From an uncultured Bacilli bacterium (lineage in GTDB: Bacteria > Bacillota_I > Bacilli_A > RFN20 > CAG-826), in the NCBI GenBank assembly GCA_944358895.1, contig CALVSB010000010.1, positions 1 to 53,850 of the forward strand: a stretch of DNA of 53,850 bases, in the 5' to 3' direction. The position numbers and the translations under genes were made by a program. Below are positions 35,073 to 44,248 of this stretch, piece by piece (positions within the stretch are counted from its first letter, which is position 1; every line of letters begins with the position of its first letter). The notes under the pieces are model-generated. The model searched no databases. It was given only the letters and a program-made list of their open reading frames with translations, and was not told the origin of the DNA.

Positions 35073-36610
35073 TGGATCTGCTCCTTTCGATAGATGGCTT
35101 GCCCGGAAACGGGATCGAAGAGATAGAGGTCGTCGCTGGCGATTTCGAGGCGGACATCATCGCCTTCTTGGTAGCGCTTCTTGCCGACCAAGAGGGCCAA
35201 GGCGTCGCTTTCCCCGAGGGGGAAGTGGAGGTAGCTGGAGGAGCCGAGGGGCTCGACGAGGTCGAGGCGGGCCTTATGCCCGCCGGAAGAGACGAGGCGG
35301 ACGTCCTCGGGCCGGAAGCCGACGTAGGCCGGCGCCTTTTCTTGCTCGAGAGCTTCCGTATAGAAGGAGACGGCCTCCTCGAGGAAGGAGCGGAGGGAGA
35401 GGAAGGGGTCGCCCTCCTCCTTCCGGGGGAGGCGGAGGAGCTTCCTTTTCCGCGGCTTGGCTTCTTCTTGCTCATGGCGGAGGTAGGAGCGGGCGCTCAA
35501 GGCCGCTTCCTGATAGGAGAGGAGATTTTCCTCGAGGGCGGTGACGCTTTCGGCGGCCGCCTTTTGGTCGAAGGGTTCCTCAAGGAGCCTTCGAAGGGGC
35601 GAGAGGACGCCGTTTTCGCCGGAGGAAAGGGCTTCGCGAAGGGCGGAAAGAGCCGCCTTTCCCTCCTCGCCTTCGAGCCACTTCCGGCTTTTGCCTTTCT
35701 TTACGAGGAGGCGGGCGGCAGGGAGGGCCGGGGAAAGGAGGGCGGCGAGGAGGTCCTTGGCTTTGAGGAGGCGGGCCTCATAGAAGGCGCGGACGCTTTT
35801 TAGCCCGCTTCCGCCGTCGGGAACCTCCATTTCCCCGATGGAAATGCCCTCAGGGCCTGCTTCACCCTTGACGACGTTCATCGGGGGATTGCCGATGAAG
35901 GTGGCCACGAAGAGGTTGAGGGGGTGGCCGTAGACTTCGTCCGGGGTTCCTTCCTGCTGGACGTAGCCCTCGTTCATAACGACGATCCGCGAGGCCATGG
36001 TCATCGCTTCGGTCTGGTCGTGGGTGACGTAGATCGCCGTTCCCTTCAGCTCGTGCATGAGGCGGACGATCTCGCTCCGCATCTGGACCCGGAGCTTGGC
36101 GTCGAGGTTCGACAGGGGCTCGTCCATGAGATAGAGGGGGCATTCTTTCACGATGGCCCGCCCGAGGGCGACGCGCTGCATCTGCCCGCCGCTCAGCTCC
36201 CGCGGGTAGCGGTCGAGATAGGGCCCAAGGGAAAGGAGGCGGGCGGCTTCGAAGACCTTCTCCTTTATCTCCTCTTTCTTTGCCCCTTTTATCCGCAGCG
36301 AAAAGCCGATGTTGTCGTAGACGTTGAGCTGGGGGTAGAGGGCATAGTTCTGGAAGACCATGGCGAGGTTGCGCTCGCGGGGAGAGAGGTAATTGGCGAA
36401 CTTCCCGTCGATATAGAGTTCCCCTTCGGTTACGTCCTCGAGGCCGGCGATCATTCTTAGGGTCGTCGACTTCCCGCAGCCCGATGGCCCGACGAGGACG
36501 AGGAAATCGCCCTCATAGACGTCAAGATCGATCTTCTTGACCGCCTTGGCGTTCCGGCTGTAGGCCTTGCTCACGCCTTTCAAGGATACGATTGCTTTTC
36601 TTTTTTCCAT
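35069..36610 (-). CDS. msmK: MsmK/UgpC/MalK-type sugar ABC ATPase with a 155-residue insertion, 513 aa
   Basis: Nucleotide-binding domain: Walker A GPSGCGKST 41-49, Q-loop Gln87, signature LSGGQ 139-143, Walker B 159-165, switch His197. The C-terminal regulatory (TOBE) part carries GFRPED at 431-436 and P-L-G-S-S-S-Y near 454. The usual distance between F-I-G-N-P-P-M-N (238-245) and GFRPED is about 40 residues; here it is about 185 because of a helical, Lys/Glu/Leu/Ala-rich insert at about 270-427. Proteins of this family are about 365-375 aa. The extended form recalls mollicute sugar ATPases. The ATG at 36610 is chosen because the domain begins there; longer frames are not family-like. It energises the two permeases encoded just upstream. 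Confidence 0.93.
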   Translation of the reverse strand: MEKRKAIVSLKGVSKAYSRNAKAVKKIDLDVYEGDFLVLVGPSGCGKSTTLRMIAGLEDVTEGELYIDGKFANYLSPRERNLAMVFQNYALYPQLNVYDNIGFSLRIKGAKKEEIKEKVFEAARLLSLGPYLDRYPRELSGGQMQRVALGRAIVKECPLYLMDEPLSNLDAKLRVQMRSEIVRLMHELKGTAIYVTHDQTEAMTMASRIVVMNEGYVQQEGTPDEVYGHPLNLFVATFIGNPPMNVVKGEAGPEGISIGEMEVPDGGSGLKSVRAFYEARLLKAKDLLAALLSPALPAARLLVKKGKSRKWLEGEEGKAALSALREALSSGENGVLSPLRRLLEEPFDQKAAAESVTALEENLLSYQEAALSARSYLRHEQEEAKPRKRKLLRLPRKEEGDPFLSLRSFLEEAVSFYTEALEQEKAPAYVGFRPEDVRLVSSGGHKARLDLVEPLGSSSYLHFPLGESDALALLVGKKRYQEGDDVRLEIASDDLYLFDPVSGQAIYRKEQIQ

Positions 36611-36621
36611 GGTGCTAGTAC

Positions 36622-37539
36622 CTAGTTTTTCATTCCGGTGAAGGCGACCCCTTCGACGATGTTCTTCTCGGCGAAGAGATAGACGATGAAGACGGGGAGC
36701 ATCGAGACGAGGGAAGCGGCGAGGGTCACCCCGGTCGAGCCGAGCTGCCCCTTGTTGACGTCGACGAGGTAGGTGAGGCCGAGCTGGAGGGTCCATAGGC
36801 CCTTGTCCCCGTAGCCGAGGACGATCTGGGCCCAGGCATAGTCGTTCCAGACGCTCATGAAGGAGAAGAGCCCCTGGACGAAGAGGGCCGACTTGGCGAG
36901 GGGGAGGACGACCTTCCAGAGGATCTTGGCGTGGCCGGCCCCGTCGATCTTCGCCGATTCGATGAGGGCCTTCGGGATCCCGCGGAAGAACTGCCGGAGC
37001 AAATAGACCCCGGAAATCCCGCCGAGCCCCGGGAGGATGAGCGACCAGACGTTAAGAGAGAGCCCGAGCCGGAGGATGTTCTCGAATTGGGGCGTCGTGA
37101 GCATGACCGAAGGGACGGCCATCGAGAGCAAAAGGAGGGAAAAGAGGGCGTTTTTGCCTTTGAAATCGAGAAAGACGAAGACATAGGCCGCCAAGATGGC
37201 GAAGGCGAGGTAGAGGAAGGTATGGGCCAGAGAGGCGAAGAGGGAATTGAGAATCCAAGCGGTGATCGGCTGGGCGTCGAGCCCGTAATCGTAGATTCCC
37301 CCTTGGTCGCCCCCGACGAAGAGGATCTTGAAATTGTCCAAGGTGTAGCCGAAGTCCGGGAAGAAGGAGCGGGGGTTCGTCGCCCAGTCGAGCGAGGACT
37401 TGAGGGAGCCGTTCACGATGTAGAGGATCGGGAAGAACCAGACGAAGCAAAAGAGGGCGAAGAAGAGCGTGGCGGCGAGGCGCTTAGCGACCTTCCGCGG
37501 CTTTCTTTGCCTCGAAATAAGCCTTGAATTCGTTGGCAT
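36622..37539 (-). CDS. Sugar ABC permease, MalG type, 305 aa
   Basis: Six predicted transmembrane helices with the EAA loop (E-S-A-K-I-D-G-A-G, about 195-203) that docks to the ATPase. Its start overlaps the MalF-type gene by 56 bases. The overlap is supported by AAGGAGGG six bases before the ATG at 37539, located inside the upstream gene. It pairs with the 354-aa permease to form the channel for an oligosaccharide. Located second after the binding protein in the operon. Confidence 0.93.
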   Translation of the reverse strand: MPTNSRLISRQRKPRKVAKRLAATLFFALFCFVWFFPILYIVNGSLKSSLDWATNPRSFFPDFGYTLDNFKILFVGGDQGGIYDYGLDAQPITAWILNSLFASLAHTFLYLAFAILAAYVFVFLDFKGKNALFSLLLLSMAVPSVMLTTPQFENILRLGLSLNVWSLILPGLGGISGVYLLRQFFRGIPKALIESAKIDGAGHAKILWKVVLPLAKSALFVQGLFSFMSVWNDYAWAQIVLGYGDKGLWTLQLGLTYLVDVNKGQLGSTGVTLAASLVSMLPVFIVYLFAEKNIVEGVAFTGMKN

Positions 37540-38548
37540 GGCGGTTCCCTCCTTTCTTTTCGCGGTCGAGGAAGAGCCGGAGGGAAGCCAGTCCCCCGAC
37601 GATGAGGCCGAAGACGATGCAGATGGCCGAGATCCGCCCCATGAGGGAGAACTTCCCGGAGCCGGTCAGGTAGTCCTGGATGACGTAGATGACCGTGTGG
37701 GTGACCCCGGGGCGCTCGGGATGGGCGAAGTCACTGGGACCGCCCATCGTGAGGACGCGGTTTTGGCCATAGAGGTTCATGTAGCCGATGAGGGTCGTGA
37801 AGAAGCAAAGGGAAAGCTGGTACTTGATGCCGGGAAGGGTCACGTAAATGAGTTTCTGGAAGGAATTGCAGCCGTCGATGAGGCTCGATTCGTAAAGGGA
37901 ACGCGGGACGTTCTCGAGGCCGGCGGCCAGGATGATGAAGTTGGCCCCGATCCCGTAGAGGCAAAGGAGGAAGATGACGAACCACGCCGAGAGCGGCGTG
38001 TTCAGCCACTCGATCCGGGTCCCAAGGAGGGAATTGATGAAGCCGTCCTCGCTATTCGAGAAGATGTAGACGAAGGCCGCCCCGGTCGCGCTCACGGCGA
38101 AGATCGAGGGAATGAAGATGAGGGAGCGGAAAAGGCGGTAGCCGTAGGGCCGCTTCTTCAGGAGGGAAGCGAGGAAGAGGGGAAGGAAGATCGACACCGG
38201 AACGATGACGAGGGCGAAAAGGAAGGTGTAGAGAAGCGAATACCAGAACGAATAGAAGGCGGTATTGGCAACCATCATCGGCTCGCCGTCCGGCCCGAGG
38301 AGCGGCTCGCCGCCGATGACGACCGGGATCTCGGGGGTAAAGAGGAAGTAGGAATAGTTGTCGAGCCCGACGAAGTAGGTGTCGGAAGGATCGGCGATGT
38401 TGTAGTGGAAGAACGACATGTTGATCCCCGAAACGAAGGGGACGACGAAGAACATGACGAAGGAGACAAGGAAAGGAAGAAGGAGCAAAAGGGCAACCGA
38501 ATAGCCTTTGAGGTAGTAGGCTATCTTTTCCTTCAAATGGCTTTGCAT
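37484..38548 (-). CDS. Sugar ABC permease, MalF type, 354 aa
   Basis: N-terminal transmembrane helix (L-L-L-L-P-F-L-V-S-F), a periplasmic-type loop of about 45 residues (60-105), then five more helices. The EAA loop is at about 218-230 (Y-E-S-S-L-I-D-G-C). It is the partner of the MalG-type permease, whose gene starts inside this one. Nineteen bases follow the stop of the binding-protein gene, so the three are one transcript. Confidence 0.93.
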   Translation of the reverse strand: MQSHLKEKIAYYLKGYSVALLLLLPFLVSFVMFFVVPFVSGINMSFFHYNIADPSDTYFVGLDNYSYFLFTPEIPVVIGGEPLLGPDGEPMMVANTAFYSFWYSLLYTFLFALVIVPVSIFLPLFLASLLKKRPYGYRLFRSLIFIPSIFAVSATGAAFVYIFSNSEDGFINSLLGTRIEWLNTPLSAWFVIFLLCLYGIGANFIILAAGLENVPRSLYESSLIDGCNSFQKLIYVTLPGIKYQLSLCFFTTLIGYMNLYGQNRVLTMGGPSDFAHPERPGVTHTVIYVIQDYLTGSGKFSLMGRISAICIVFGLIVGGLASLRLFLDREKKGGNRHANEFKAYFEAKKAAEGR

Positions 38549-38567
38549 GGGCTCCTTGCTCCTTGCC

Positions 38568-40115
38568 TCACTGGTAGCTGGCGATGATCGAGATGGAATT
38601 GCGGTATTGCTCGTCGACGATGTCGGCGATGCTCTTGCCCTGGGTCTGGGTATTGAAGGTCTGGTGCCAGACTTCGTTGAGGCCCTGGTTCATCTCGAGG
38701 CCGTAGACCTCGGAATAGTATTCGGTGATGCCGCCGAGGGTGAAGTTCTCCTGTTTCCCGAGGTATTGGCCGACCTCGAGGTAGAAGGGGTCGTTAAGGA
38801 GGGCTTCGTCTTCCATCGCCGCCTTCCGCATCGGGAGGTGGCCGCCCTTGATCCAGTCGACGTATTGGCGGGACATGTAGTCGGCGAAGACCATGCAAGC
38901 GGCCTTCTTGGTGTCGCTTTCGACCGTCCGGGTCAGTGAGAAGGCGTGGCTCGTCCCGACGATCGAGGAGGCGGTAGGCGAGGTTTCGTCCATCGCGAAG
39001 AGGTTGCTCAGGGGGATGATGGCCACCCCTTCGGCAAAGCCGCCATCCCCGAGGCCGATGGCCGAGTCGAAGATGGTCTTGTAGCCTTGGAGGTTCCAGG
39101 GCCCGGTCGAGCAGAAGATGTAGTTTCCTTGGTAGAAGTCGGAAATGAAGTCGTAGGCGGCCGCCGTCTTGATGATGGGGCGCTTGCCGCCGGTCGGGTA
39201 CATGTAGGTCCTCAGCTGCTCGAAGTAGTCGATCGTTTCCTGAGTGTTCCAGGCCGGAAGACCGCGATCATCGACCATCTTGGTGCCGTTTTGGACCGGC
39301 CCGGTGATGGCGTAGCTGAGAGCGTCGTCGAGGGCCTCGATCGACATGAACCAAGGGAAGAGCTCGGTGCCGGAAGGGGCGGTGAGCCACTCGAGGTCGG
39401 GATTCGTCTGGGCGGTGGGGCGGTACTGGTATTTCCCTTCGTAGGCCATGTCGGCGAGCCCTTGGCAAACGGCGATGAATTCCTCGAAGTTCGTCGGCAC
39501 TTCGAAGCCGTTTTTCTCGATGATGTCCTTCCGGGCGATGATGACGTTGCTATGGACGTCCAGGGGGAAGCCGTAGAGGTGCTCGTTCCCCGCATCGTCC
39601 TGGAGATAGAGGTCGTCGAGGATGTTCGCGTAGAAGTCCTCGCGCGAGAAATCGATGCGGCTCAGCTCGATGGCCTCCTCGAGGGGAAGGTAGATGCCTT
39701 GGCTTTGGAGCTCGCGGAGGCGTTCCCCGTGGCCCTGGACGATGTCCGGGGCTTCCTCCGGGTCGTTGATGACGGTATTGACGATGGCCGAGGAAAACTC
39801 GTCGTGCCTCCGCTCGGCGCGGTTCACGTGGATCTTGCCGGCGTATTCCTCGTTGAACTTGTCGACGATATCTTGCTGGATGAGGCCGTCGGAGCCGATG
39901 GAAATCGACCAGAAATCGAGCTCGACGTTCTCGAAGACGGGGTTCCCGTCAGCGTCGTAGGTGAGGTCGCTATCGCTTTCCTCGCTGCTCGAGGCCGGGG
40001 CTTCGGAATGGTTCTCGTGGGAGGATGAGGAACCGAGGCCGGGGACCCCGCCAGGCTGGCAGGCGGCGAGGGCGAGGGCGGCTCCGCTTAGGAGGAGAAA
40101 GGGCATTTTCTTCAT
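38568..40115 (-). CDS. Extracellular solute-binding lipoprotein of the sugar ABC importer, 515 aa
   Basis: MKKMPFLL signal, lipobox LAAC, Ser/Glu linker, then a bilobed binding-protein fold of the bacterial extracellular type 1 family: L-D-F-W-S-I at about 66, A-P-D-I-V-Q at about 122, G-F-P-L-D-V near 182 and the C-terminal G-G-H-L-P-M-R near 428. It supplies substrate to the permease pair encoded next. AAAGGAG lies seven bases before the ATG. It is the first gene of the minus-strand operon and faces the AraC gene across 110 bases. The ligand is not predictable from sequence, but the GH43/GH2 enzymes suggest plant or host oligosaccharides. Confidence 0.92.
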   Translation of the reverse strand: MKKMPFLLLSGAALALAACQPGGVPGLGSSSSHENHSEAPASSSEESDSDLTYDADGNPVFENVELDFWSISIGSDGLIQQDIVDKFNEEYAGKIHVNRAERRHDEFSSAIVNTVINDPEEAPDIVQGHGERLRELQSQGIYLPLEEAIELSRIDFSREDFYANILDDLYLQDDAGNEHLYGFPLDVHSNVIIARKDIIEKNGFEVPTNFEEFIAVCQGLADMAYEGKYQYRPTAQTNPDLEWLTAPSGTELFPWFMSIEALDDALSYAITGPVQNGTKMVDDRGLPAWNTQETIDYFEQLRTYMYPTGGKRPIIKTAAAYDFISDFYQGNYIFCSTGPWNLQGYKTIFDSAIGLGDGGFAEGVAIIPLSNLFAMDETSPTASSIVGTSHAFSLTRTVESDTKKAACMVFADYMSRQYVDWIKGGHLPMRKAAMEDEALLNDPFYLEVGQYLGKQENFTLGGITEYYSEVYGLEMNQGLNEVWHQTFNTQTQGKSIADIVDEQYRNSISIIASYQ

Positions 40116-40189
40116 AAACGACTCCTTTGAAATCGCTTACATCGTAGTTGAGGGCTGCCCGCATTAGATAACCAAAAAGAAGCAAAAGA

Positions 40190-40218
40190 TTGCCAAAAAT
40201 TTCCAAACTGCCTAGAAT
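40190..40218 (+). promoter_or_regulatory. Promoter of the AraC-type regulator
   Basis: TTGCCA (40190-40195), 17-base spacer, TAGAAT (40213-40218). Both boxes match the consensus at five of six positions. The ATG at 40226 follows seven bases after the -10, so the transcript should be leaderless. Confidence 0.72.
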
Positions 40219-40225
40219 CACGACG

Positions 40226-41089
40226 ATGGCAAGGCATTATTTGCCCCTCCGGGACGGTTACCATTTCGAGGTCGGGCAGGGGGTTTCCGAGCTCTCTTTC
40301 GAAGGCCACCAGTCGGGCATCAACGCCATTTCCCTGGTCCGGCGGGCGCCTATGCCCGTAAGGGCAGAATTCGGACGGAAATCCGTCGAGGCCGAGCCTC
40401 CTTTCCTCTTCCTTTCCTTCCAAGGCGAGGGCGGAAGGCTCTTCGGCCCCGGGGGCTTCGACCACGAGACCCTCTACTTTTCGGTCTTTGACTTCTTCAC
40501 CGAGTACAACCGGATCCACCTCGAGGGGCTCAAGATCCTTCATCCGGGCCGCTACGCCCATGAGCGCCTCCTCTTCCTCGATGATTACTTCCGCCTTTCC
40601 CTATCGAAGATCATCGAGGCTATCTTCATTCTCCTAAAGGAAGACAACCCCTCCTTCCTCCTTTCTGAGCAGCGCCTCCTTTACGAGTTCGTCCGCCTCT
40701 ACCAAAAGGAGATGGCCTACATCGGCCTTCGGGTCCCGCGCGGCTACGCGAAAGGGATTCTCGACCCGGCTTTCGAGCTGCTCGGCCGGTCCGAGGGGAA
40801 GCCGAGCCTCGAGGAACTCTCCCGGGCCTGCTCCCTCAGCAAGACGACTTTCATAAGGAAATTCAAGGCCGCATACGGCGCATCGCCTTCTTCTTACCTC
40901 GAGAAAGAACGCCTCGAAGCCGCCCGGCATTTTCTCCTTGTTACTCCCGATTCCATTTCGGAAATCGCCTTCCGGCTCGGATACGGCTCGCCCTCGGCCT
41001 TTGACCGGGCTTTCAAGAAACATTTCGGGGAATCGCCCCGCGAGGCCCGGGAAAAGGCCAAGGGAGGGCAAGGGCCTTCCTCGGATTGA
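40226..41089 (+). CDS. AraC-family transcriptional regulator, 287 aa
   Basis: N-terminal cupin-like ligand-binding part (about 1-150) and C-terminal double HTH (HTH_18, about 180-275) with S-L-S-K-T-T-F-I-R-K-F-K and I-A-F-R-L-G-Y-G-S-P-S-A-F-D-R-A-F-K-K. The start is placed at ATG 40226, since TTG at 40190 would coincide with the -35 hexamer. Divergent to the sugar operon and 110 bases from it, so it is the likely activator of that operon in response to the imported sugar. Confidence 0.88.
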   Translation: MARHYLPLRDGYHFEVGQGVSELSFEGHQSGINAISLVRRAPMPVRAEFGRKSVEAEPPFLFLSFQGEGGRLFGPGGFDHETLYFSVFDFFTEYNRIHLEGLKILHPGRYAHERLLFLDDYFRLSLSKIIEAIFILLKEDNPSFLLSEQRLLYEFVRLYQKEMAYIGLRVPRGYAKGILDPAFELLGRSEGKPSLEELSRACSLSKTTFIRKFKAAYGASPSSYLEKERLEAARHFLLVTPDSISEIAFRLGYGSPSAFDRAFKKHFGESPREAREKAKGGQGPSSD

Positions 41090-41121
41090 AGGTTAGGGAC
41101 AATAGACCCGCCGGCGCCTGA

Positions 41122-44100
41122 CTAATGGCCGCTTGGCTCCTTCCAGCCGACCTCTTCCTTTAGCATCGAAAGCATCTCCCTTCCTAGCGGATCGCGCTTG
41201 CTTTCGTCCTTTTCGGAAAGGGCCTTTCTCCAAGCTTCGTCGTCGGTGCCGACCGCCCTTGCCATGAGCCTTAGCTTCAGGCTCATTTTGGCGATCCGCG
41301 AGCCGAAGTTCTTGATCTTGCTGCTGGGCATGTTGTTGCTAAAGCGGGAGTTCTCGGCCTTCGGGAGGAGGGCAAGATTCCCGAAAAGGGAGACGTTTTC
41401 CTCCGGGTCGACCGCTTCCTTATTCGCCGGGTGCTGCGGGTAGAAGTGCTCGATGGACCGCCAACGCCCGAAGGAAAAGGAAGCGATGTCGTCGAATGGC
41501 TTTTGCCCGGCGACATAGGCCTCTTCCCCTTTCCCCTGAGCCATCTTCTTCCAGATGAGGTAGTCGAGGAAGTAGAGGACGGAAAAGGGAGGAATGCTCG
41601 TCGGGGCTTGTTCGGCTTCCTTCAGGAAGGCCTTCGTCGCCTCGCGGAATTCGGTTAGGAGCATTTCCTCGAGTTCTTCGCCTTCGATGTCCGTGCCTTT
41701 CGTTCCCTTTCTGAGAAGCTGGAGGACCCAGCCGTCCTTCCGGAAGAAGTTCGGGAGCTGGCACGCCGCTTCCTGAAGCATCATGACCCGCTTGAGGGTC
41801 GGCCTAAGCGAATCGTCTTTGCAGCGATCGAGGAGGGGAAAGGAGAACCCGCCTTCTTTCCTTCTTCGGATCGTGCATTTCTCCAAGATCTCGAAATCCA
41901 GCTTGAATTTCGCGAGGAATTCCTCGGCAAAACCCCATTCCTTTGCTCCGTTTCCGAAGTTGTGCTCGAAATTCTCGACCAGTTTCTTGGCATTGAAACT
42001 CGGGCAGGCCTCCCCGTCGATGGAGAGGAGGACGTAAAGGAGAAAGAGGCGGAAATCGATGGGGGAAGAGGCGGCTTCTTCCTCGCTATCGTCGATTAGT
42101 CCTTCGCCGGATTTCGCGGAGGCCTCCTTGAGAGACAGGCTCCTTTCAAGTTCCCGCCCTCCCGCGCGTTCCCCGGAAAAGAAGGACTGGGCCCTGTTGA
42201 AAAGGGAGACGAAGCCGTCGGCCTTCCCTTGGCCCTGGGCGGAGAGATGCTCGTAGACCAAGGCTTTCACGAGGTCGGCGTCGCCTAGGTTGACGCCCGT
42301 GCCGTTCATCGTCTCGAAATAGTTGTTTAGATCAGTCTTGGGCGGGAGGAAATCGCGAAGGACGTAGGTCTTCTTGAGGTTCGAGATGACCCGCTTTTTG
42401 TCTTCCTCGCTCCTCAGCCTTTTCGTGAGGTAGCGGTAGGTCCTCGCCTCGCTTCCGTCGCCGCCTTCTTCGGCCTTGAGGAGGCTTTCGCGGCCGCTTT
42501 CGTAAGCCAAGGGATGGGCGACCTGTATCCCGAGCACCCGGAAGAGGAGGTAGAGGACGGTGAGGCGCTGCTGGCCGTCGACGACCTCGAGATACTCGTG
42601 GCCCCGATCGTCGATTTTCTTCGAAAAGACGAAGGAGCCGATGAGATAGCGTTCCCCATCGACGTTCAGGAGATCGTCGATCAGCTGCGCGGTCTCGTCT
42701 TCCTCGTCCCAGGCGAAGTCCCGTTGGTAGGATGGAATGAAGCAATCCCGATCGAAAACGTTTGCTCCCCCTTCATCGAGGAGCGGCACGAAGGAGGGCT
42801 CCTCCATGCCGGCTTCCCGGAGGCTCCTCTCCGTTTCTTTGAAGCCCGGGTTTTCTTCGCGGGGAGACTCTTTGTCTTTTGGGAGGTCGATGCGGGGGAG
42901 GCGTCTAAAGGCTTCCTGCGCCTTTTCCTTGCCGCTACGGATTTCCTCTTCCCTCGGGAAAGGGATCGCGGAAAGGAAGGTGCCGATGAGCTCGCCCGGG
43001 GAGGAAACCGAAGCGATCGTCTCAAAGAGGGGGAAGCCGCCTTTGCTCCCGGACGCTGAAAGAGCATAGCCGCGTGCGTACTTGTCGATGCTTTCCGAGC
43101 GTACCATCTTGAGCCATAGGTCGATGGCAAGGGCGAACTTCCAGGCCGCCGGCTCGCCCTGAAGGCCCTCCTCGCCGAAGCGGTTGATGAGGTAGGCGAG
43201 GCTAGGAAGATAGAGGTTCTCGTATATCCTCTTCTTGAGTATCTGCGCGCGCGGTGCGCTCAAGGCCTTGGCCTTTTCGAAATCGGAAGAGGCTCTCTCG
43301 AGCAAATCGGAGAAGCCCTCCCCGGCGAGGAATGGCTGGTCGAACTGCCAGGAGCGCTCCTGGCGCCTCGTCTCGGACCCGGCTTCCTGGAAGCGCGCGT
43401 AGGGGTATCCTCGCCCCGGATCGACGCCGCGGAAGGCATCCACGACGGCGTCGCTTCCTCCGAGAAGGGAAGGAGCTGCCGATTGCCGCCTTCCCCATCT
43501 CCGGATCGGGAAAAGGAGCTTTTCGATCAAGTGGTCGACGCCGTCTTCGTTCCGGTTGATTCTCTCGAAAAGAGCGGCTTTTTGCCGCCGAATTCCCGGG
43601 TCGGCTATCTTGGCGAGGTGAATGGCCTTCAGCCGGTCGGCAACCGAGAGATCCTTACCCCTGGCGTTTTGGTCGTGGAAGAGGCGGAGGAGTTCCTCCC
43701 GCCCCTTGAGATCGTCGCGCTCGAACGTCGCCTCGACGGCGAGGACCTCGGCCTTCGCTTCGATGGCTCGGGCCAGTTTCCGAAGGCCCTCGTCGCTTAC
43801 GAGGGAAAGCAAAGACGATATGGAGCGATAGTTCTTGGCGATATGGGCGAGCGATATCCCGTCCCTCACTTCGAGGCCGCCGCCCCGCTTGGAGGATTCG
43901 AGAAGCGGCCCTTCGAGGATTCCCCGTTCCGAAATGCCGGTCAGGATGAGGAAAAGGGTGATGATCCGCTGCTGGCCGTCGATGATTTCCCAACATTGGC
44001 TCTCTCCATCGGTAACGAGGATCACGGTGCCGAGGCGACAAGGGGCGGCCCCGGGATCGCCTTGCTCGGATGCTTTGACCAGACTCAAGAGCAATCCCCG

Positions 44101-44214
44101 GGCATTTTCCTCCTTCCAGACGTATGGCCTTTGATAAGGAGGGACATTGAAATCGCGCTTCAAAAGCTCGCTCAGCCGAATGATCGATGGCCGATAGGGG
44201 AACGGGGCAGGCAT
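41122..44214 (-). CDS. GmrSD-like protein with two DUF262 modules and one DUF1524, 1030 aa
   Basis: Probable DNA-targeting restriction-type protein. The first DUF262 module has P-Y-Q-R-P-Y-V-W at about 26-33 and DGQQR at 79-83; the second has P-S-Y-Q-R-D-F-A-W at about 494-502 and DGQQR at 546-550. Only the second is followed by a DUF1524 (HNH-like) nuclease region near the end (H-F-Y-P-Q-H-P and G-N-L-A-L-L). In GmrSD the GmrS (DUF262) and GmrD (DUF1524) parts cut modified DNA using nucleotide energy. The start ATG 44214 is supported by a promoter (44221-44248) six bases upstream; a GTG at 44262 would lie upstream of that promoter. Convergent with the AraC gene. Confidence 0.82.
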   Translation of the reverse strand: MPAPFPYRPSIIRLSELLKRDFNVPPYQRPYVWKEENARGLLLSLVKASEQGDPGAAPCRLGTVILVTDGESQCWEIIDGQQRIITLFLILTGISERGILEGPLLESSKRGGGLEVRDGISLAHIAKNYRSISSLLSLVSDEGLRKLARAIEAKAEVLAVEATFERDDLKGREELLRLFHDQNARGKDLSVADRLKAIHLAKIADPGIRRQKAALFERINRNEDGVDHLIEKLLFPIRRWGRRQSAAPSLLGGSDAVVDAFRGVDPGRGYPYARFQEAGSETRRQERSWQFDQPFLAGEGFSDLLERASSDFEKAKALSAPRAQILKKRIYENLYLPSLAYLINRFGEEGLQGEPAAWKFALAIDLWLKMVRSESIDKYARGYALSASGSKGGFPLFETIASVSSPGELIGTFLSAIPFPREEEIRSGKEKAQEAFRRLPRIDLPKDKESPREENPGFKETERSLREAGMEEPSFVPLLDEGGANVFDRDCFIPSYQRDFAWDEEDETAQLIDDLLNVDGERYLIGSFVFSKKIDDRGHEYLEVVDGQQRLTVLYLLFRVLGIQVAHPLAYESGRESLLKAEEGGDGSEARTYRYLTKRLRSEEDKKRVISNLKKTYVLRDFLPPKTDLNNYFETMNGTGVNLGDADLVKALVYEHLSAQGQGKADGFVSLFNRAQSFFSGERAGGRELERSLSLKEASAKSGEGLIDDSEEEAASSPIDFRLFLLYVLLSIDGEACPSFNAKKLVENFEHNFGNGAKEWGFAEEFLAKFKLDFEILEKCTIRRRKEGGFSFPLLDRCKDDSLRPTLKRVMMLQEAACQLPNFFRKDGWVLQLLRKGTKGTDIEGEELEEMLLTEFREATKAFLKEAEQAPTSIPPFSVLYFLDYLIWKKMAQGKGEEAYVAGQKPFDDIASFSFGRWRSIEHFYPQHPANKEAVDPEENVSLFGNLALLPKAENSRFSNNMPSSKIKNFGSRIAKMSLKLRLMARAVGTDDEAWRKALSEKDESKRDPLGREMLSMLKEEVGWKEPSGH

Positions 44215-44220
44215 GGATGA

Positions 44221-44248
44221 ATTGTAATTCCGCCTTCCCTTTTGTCCA
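44221..44248 (-). promoter_or_regulatory. Promoter of the tandem-DUF262 gene
   Basis: On the minus strand: TGGACA (44248-44243), 16-base spacer, TACAAT (44226-44221). The ATG at 44214 follows six bases after the -10, so the transcript is probably leaderless. Confidence 0.65.
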
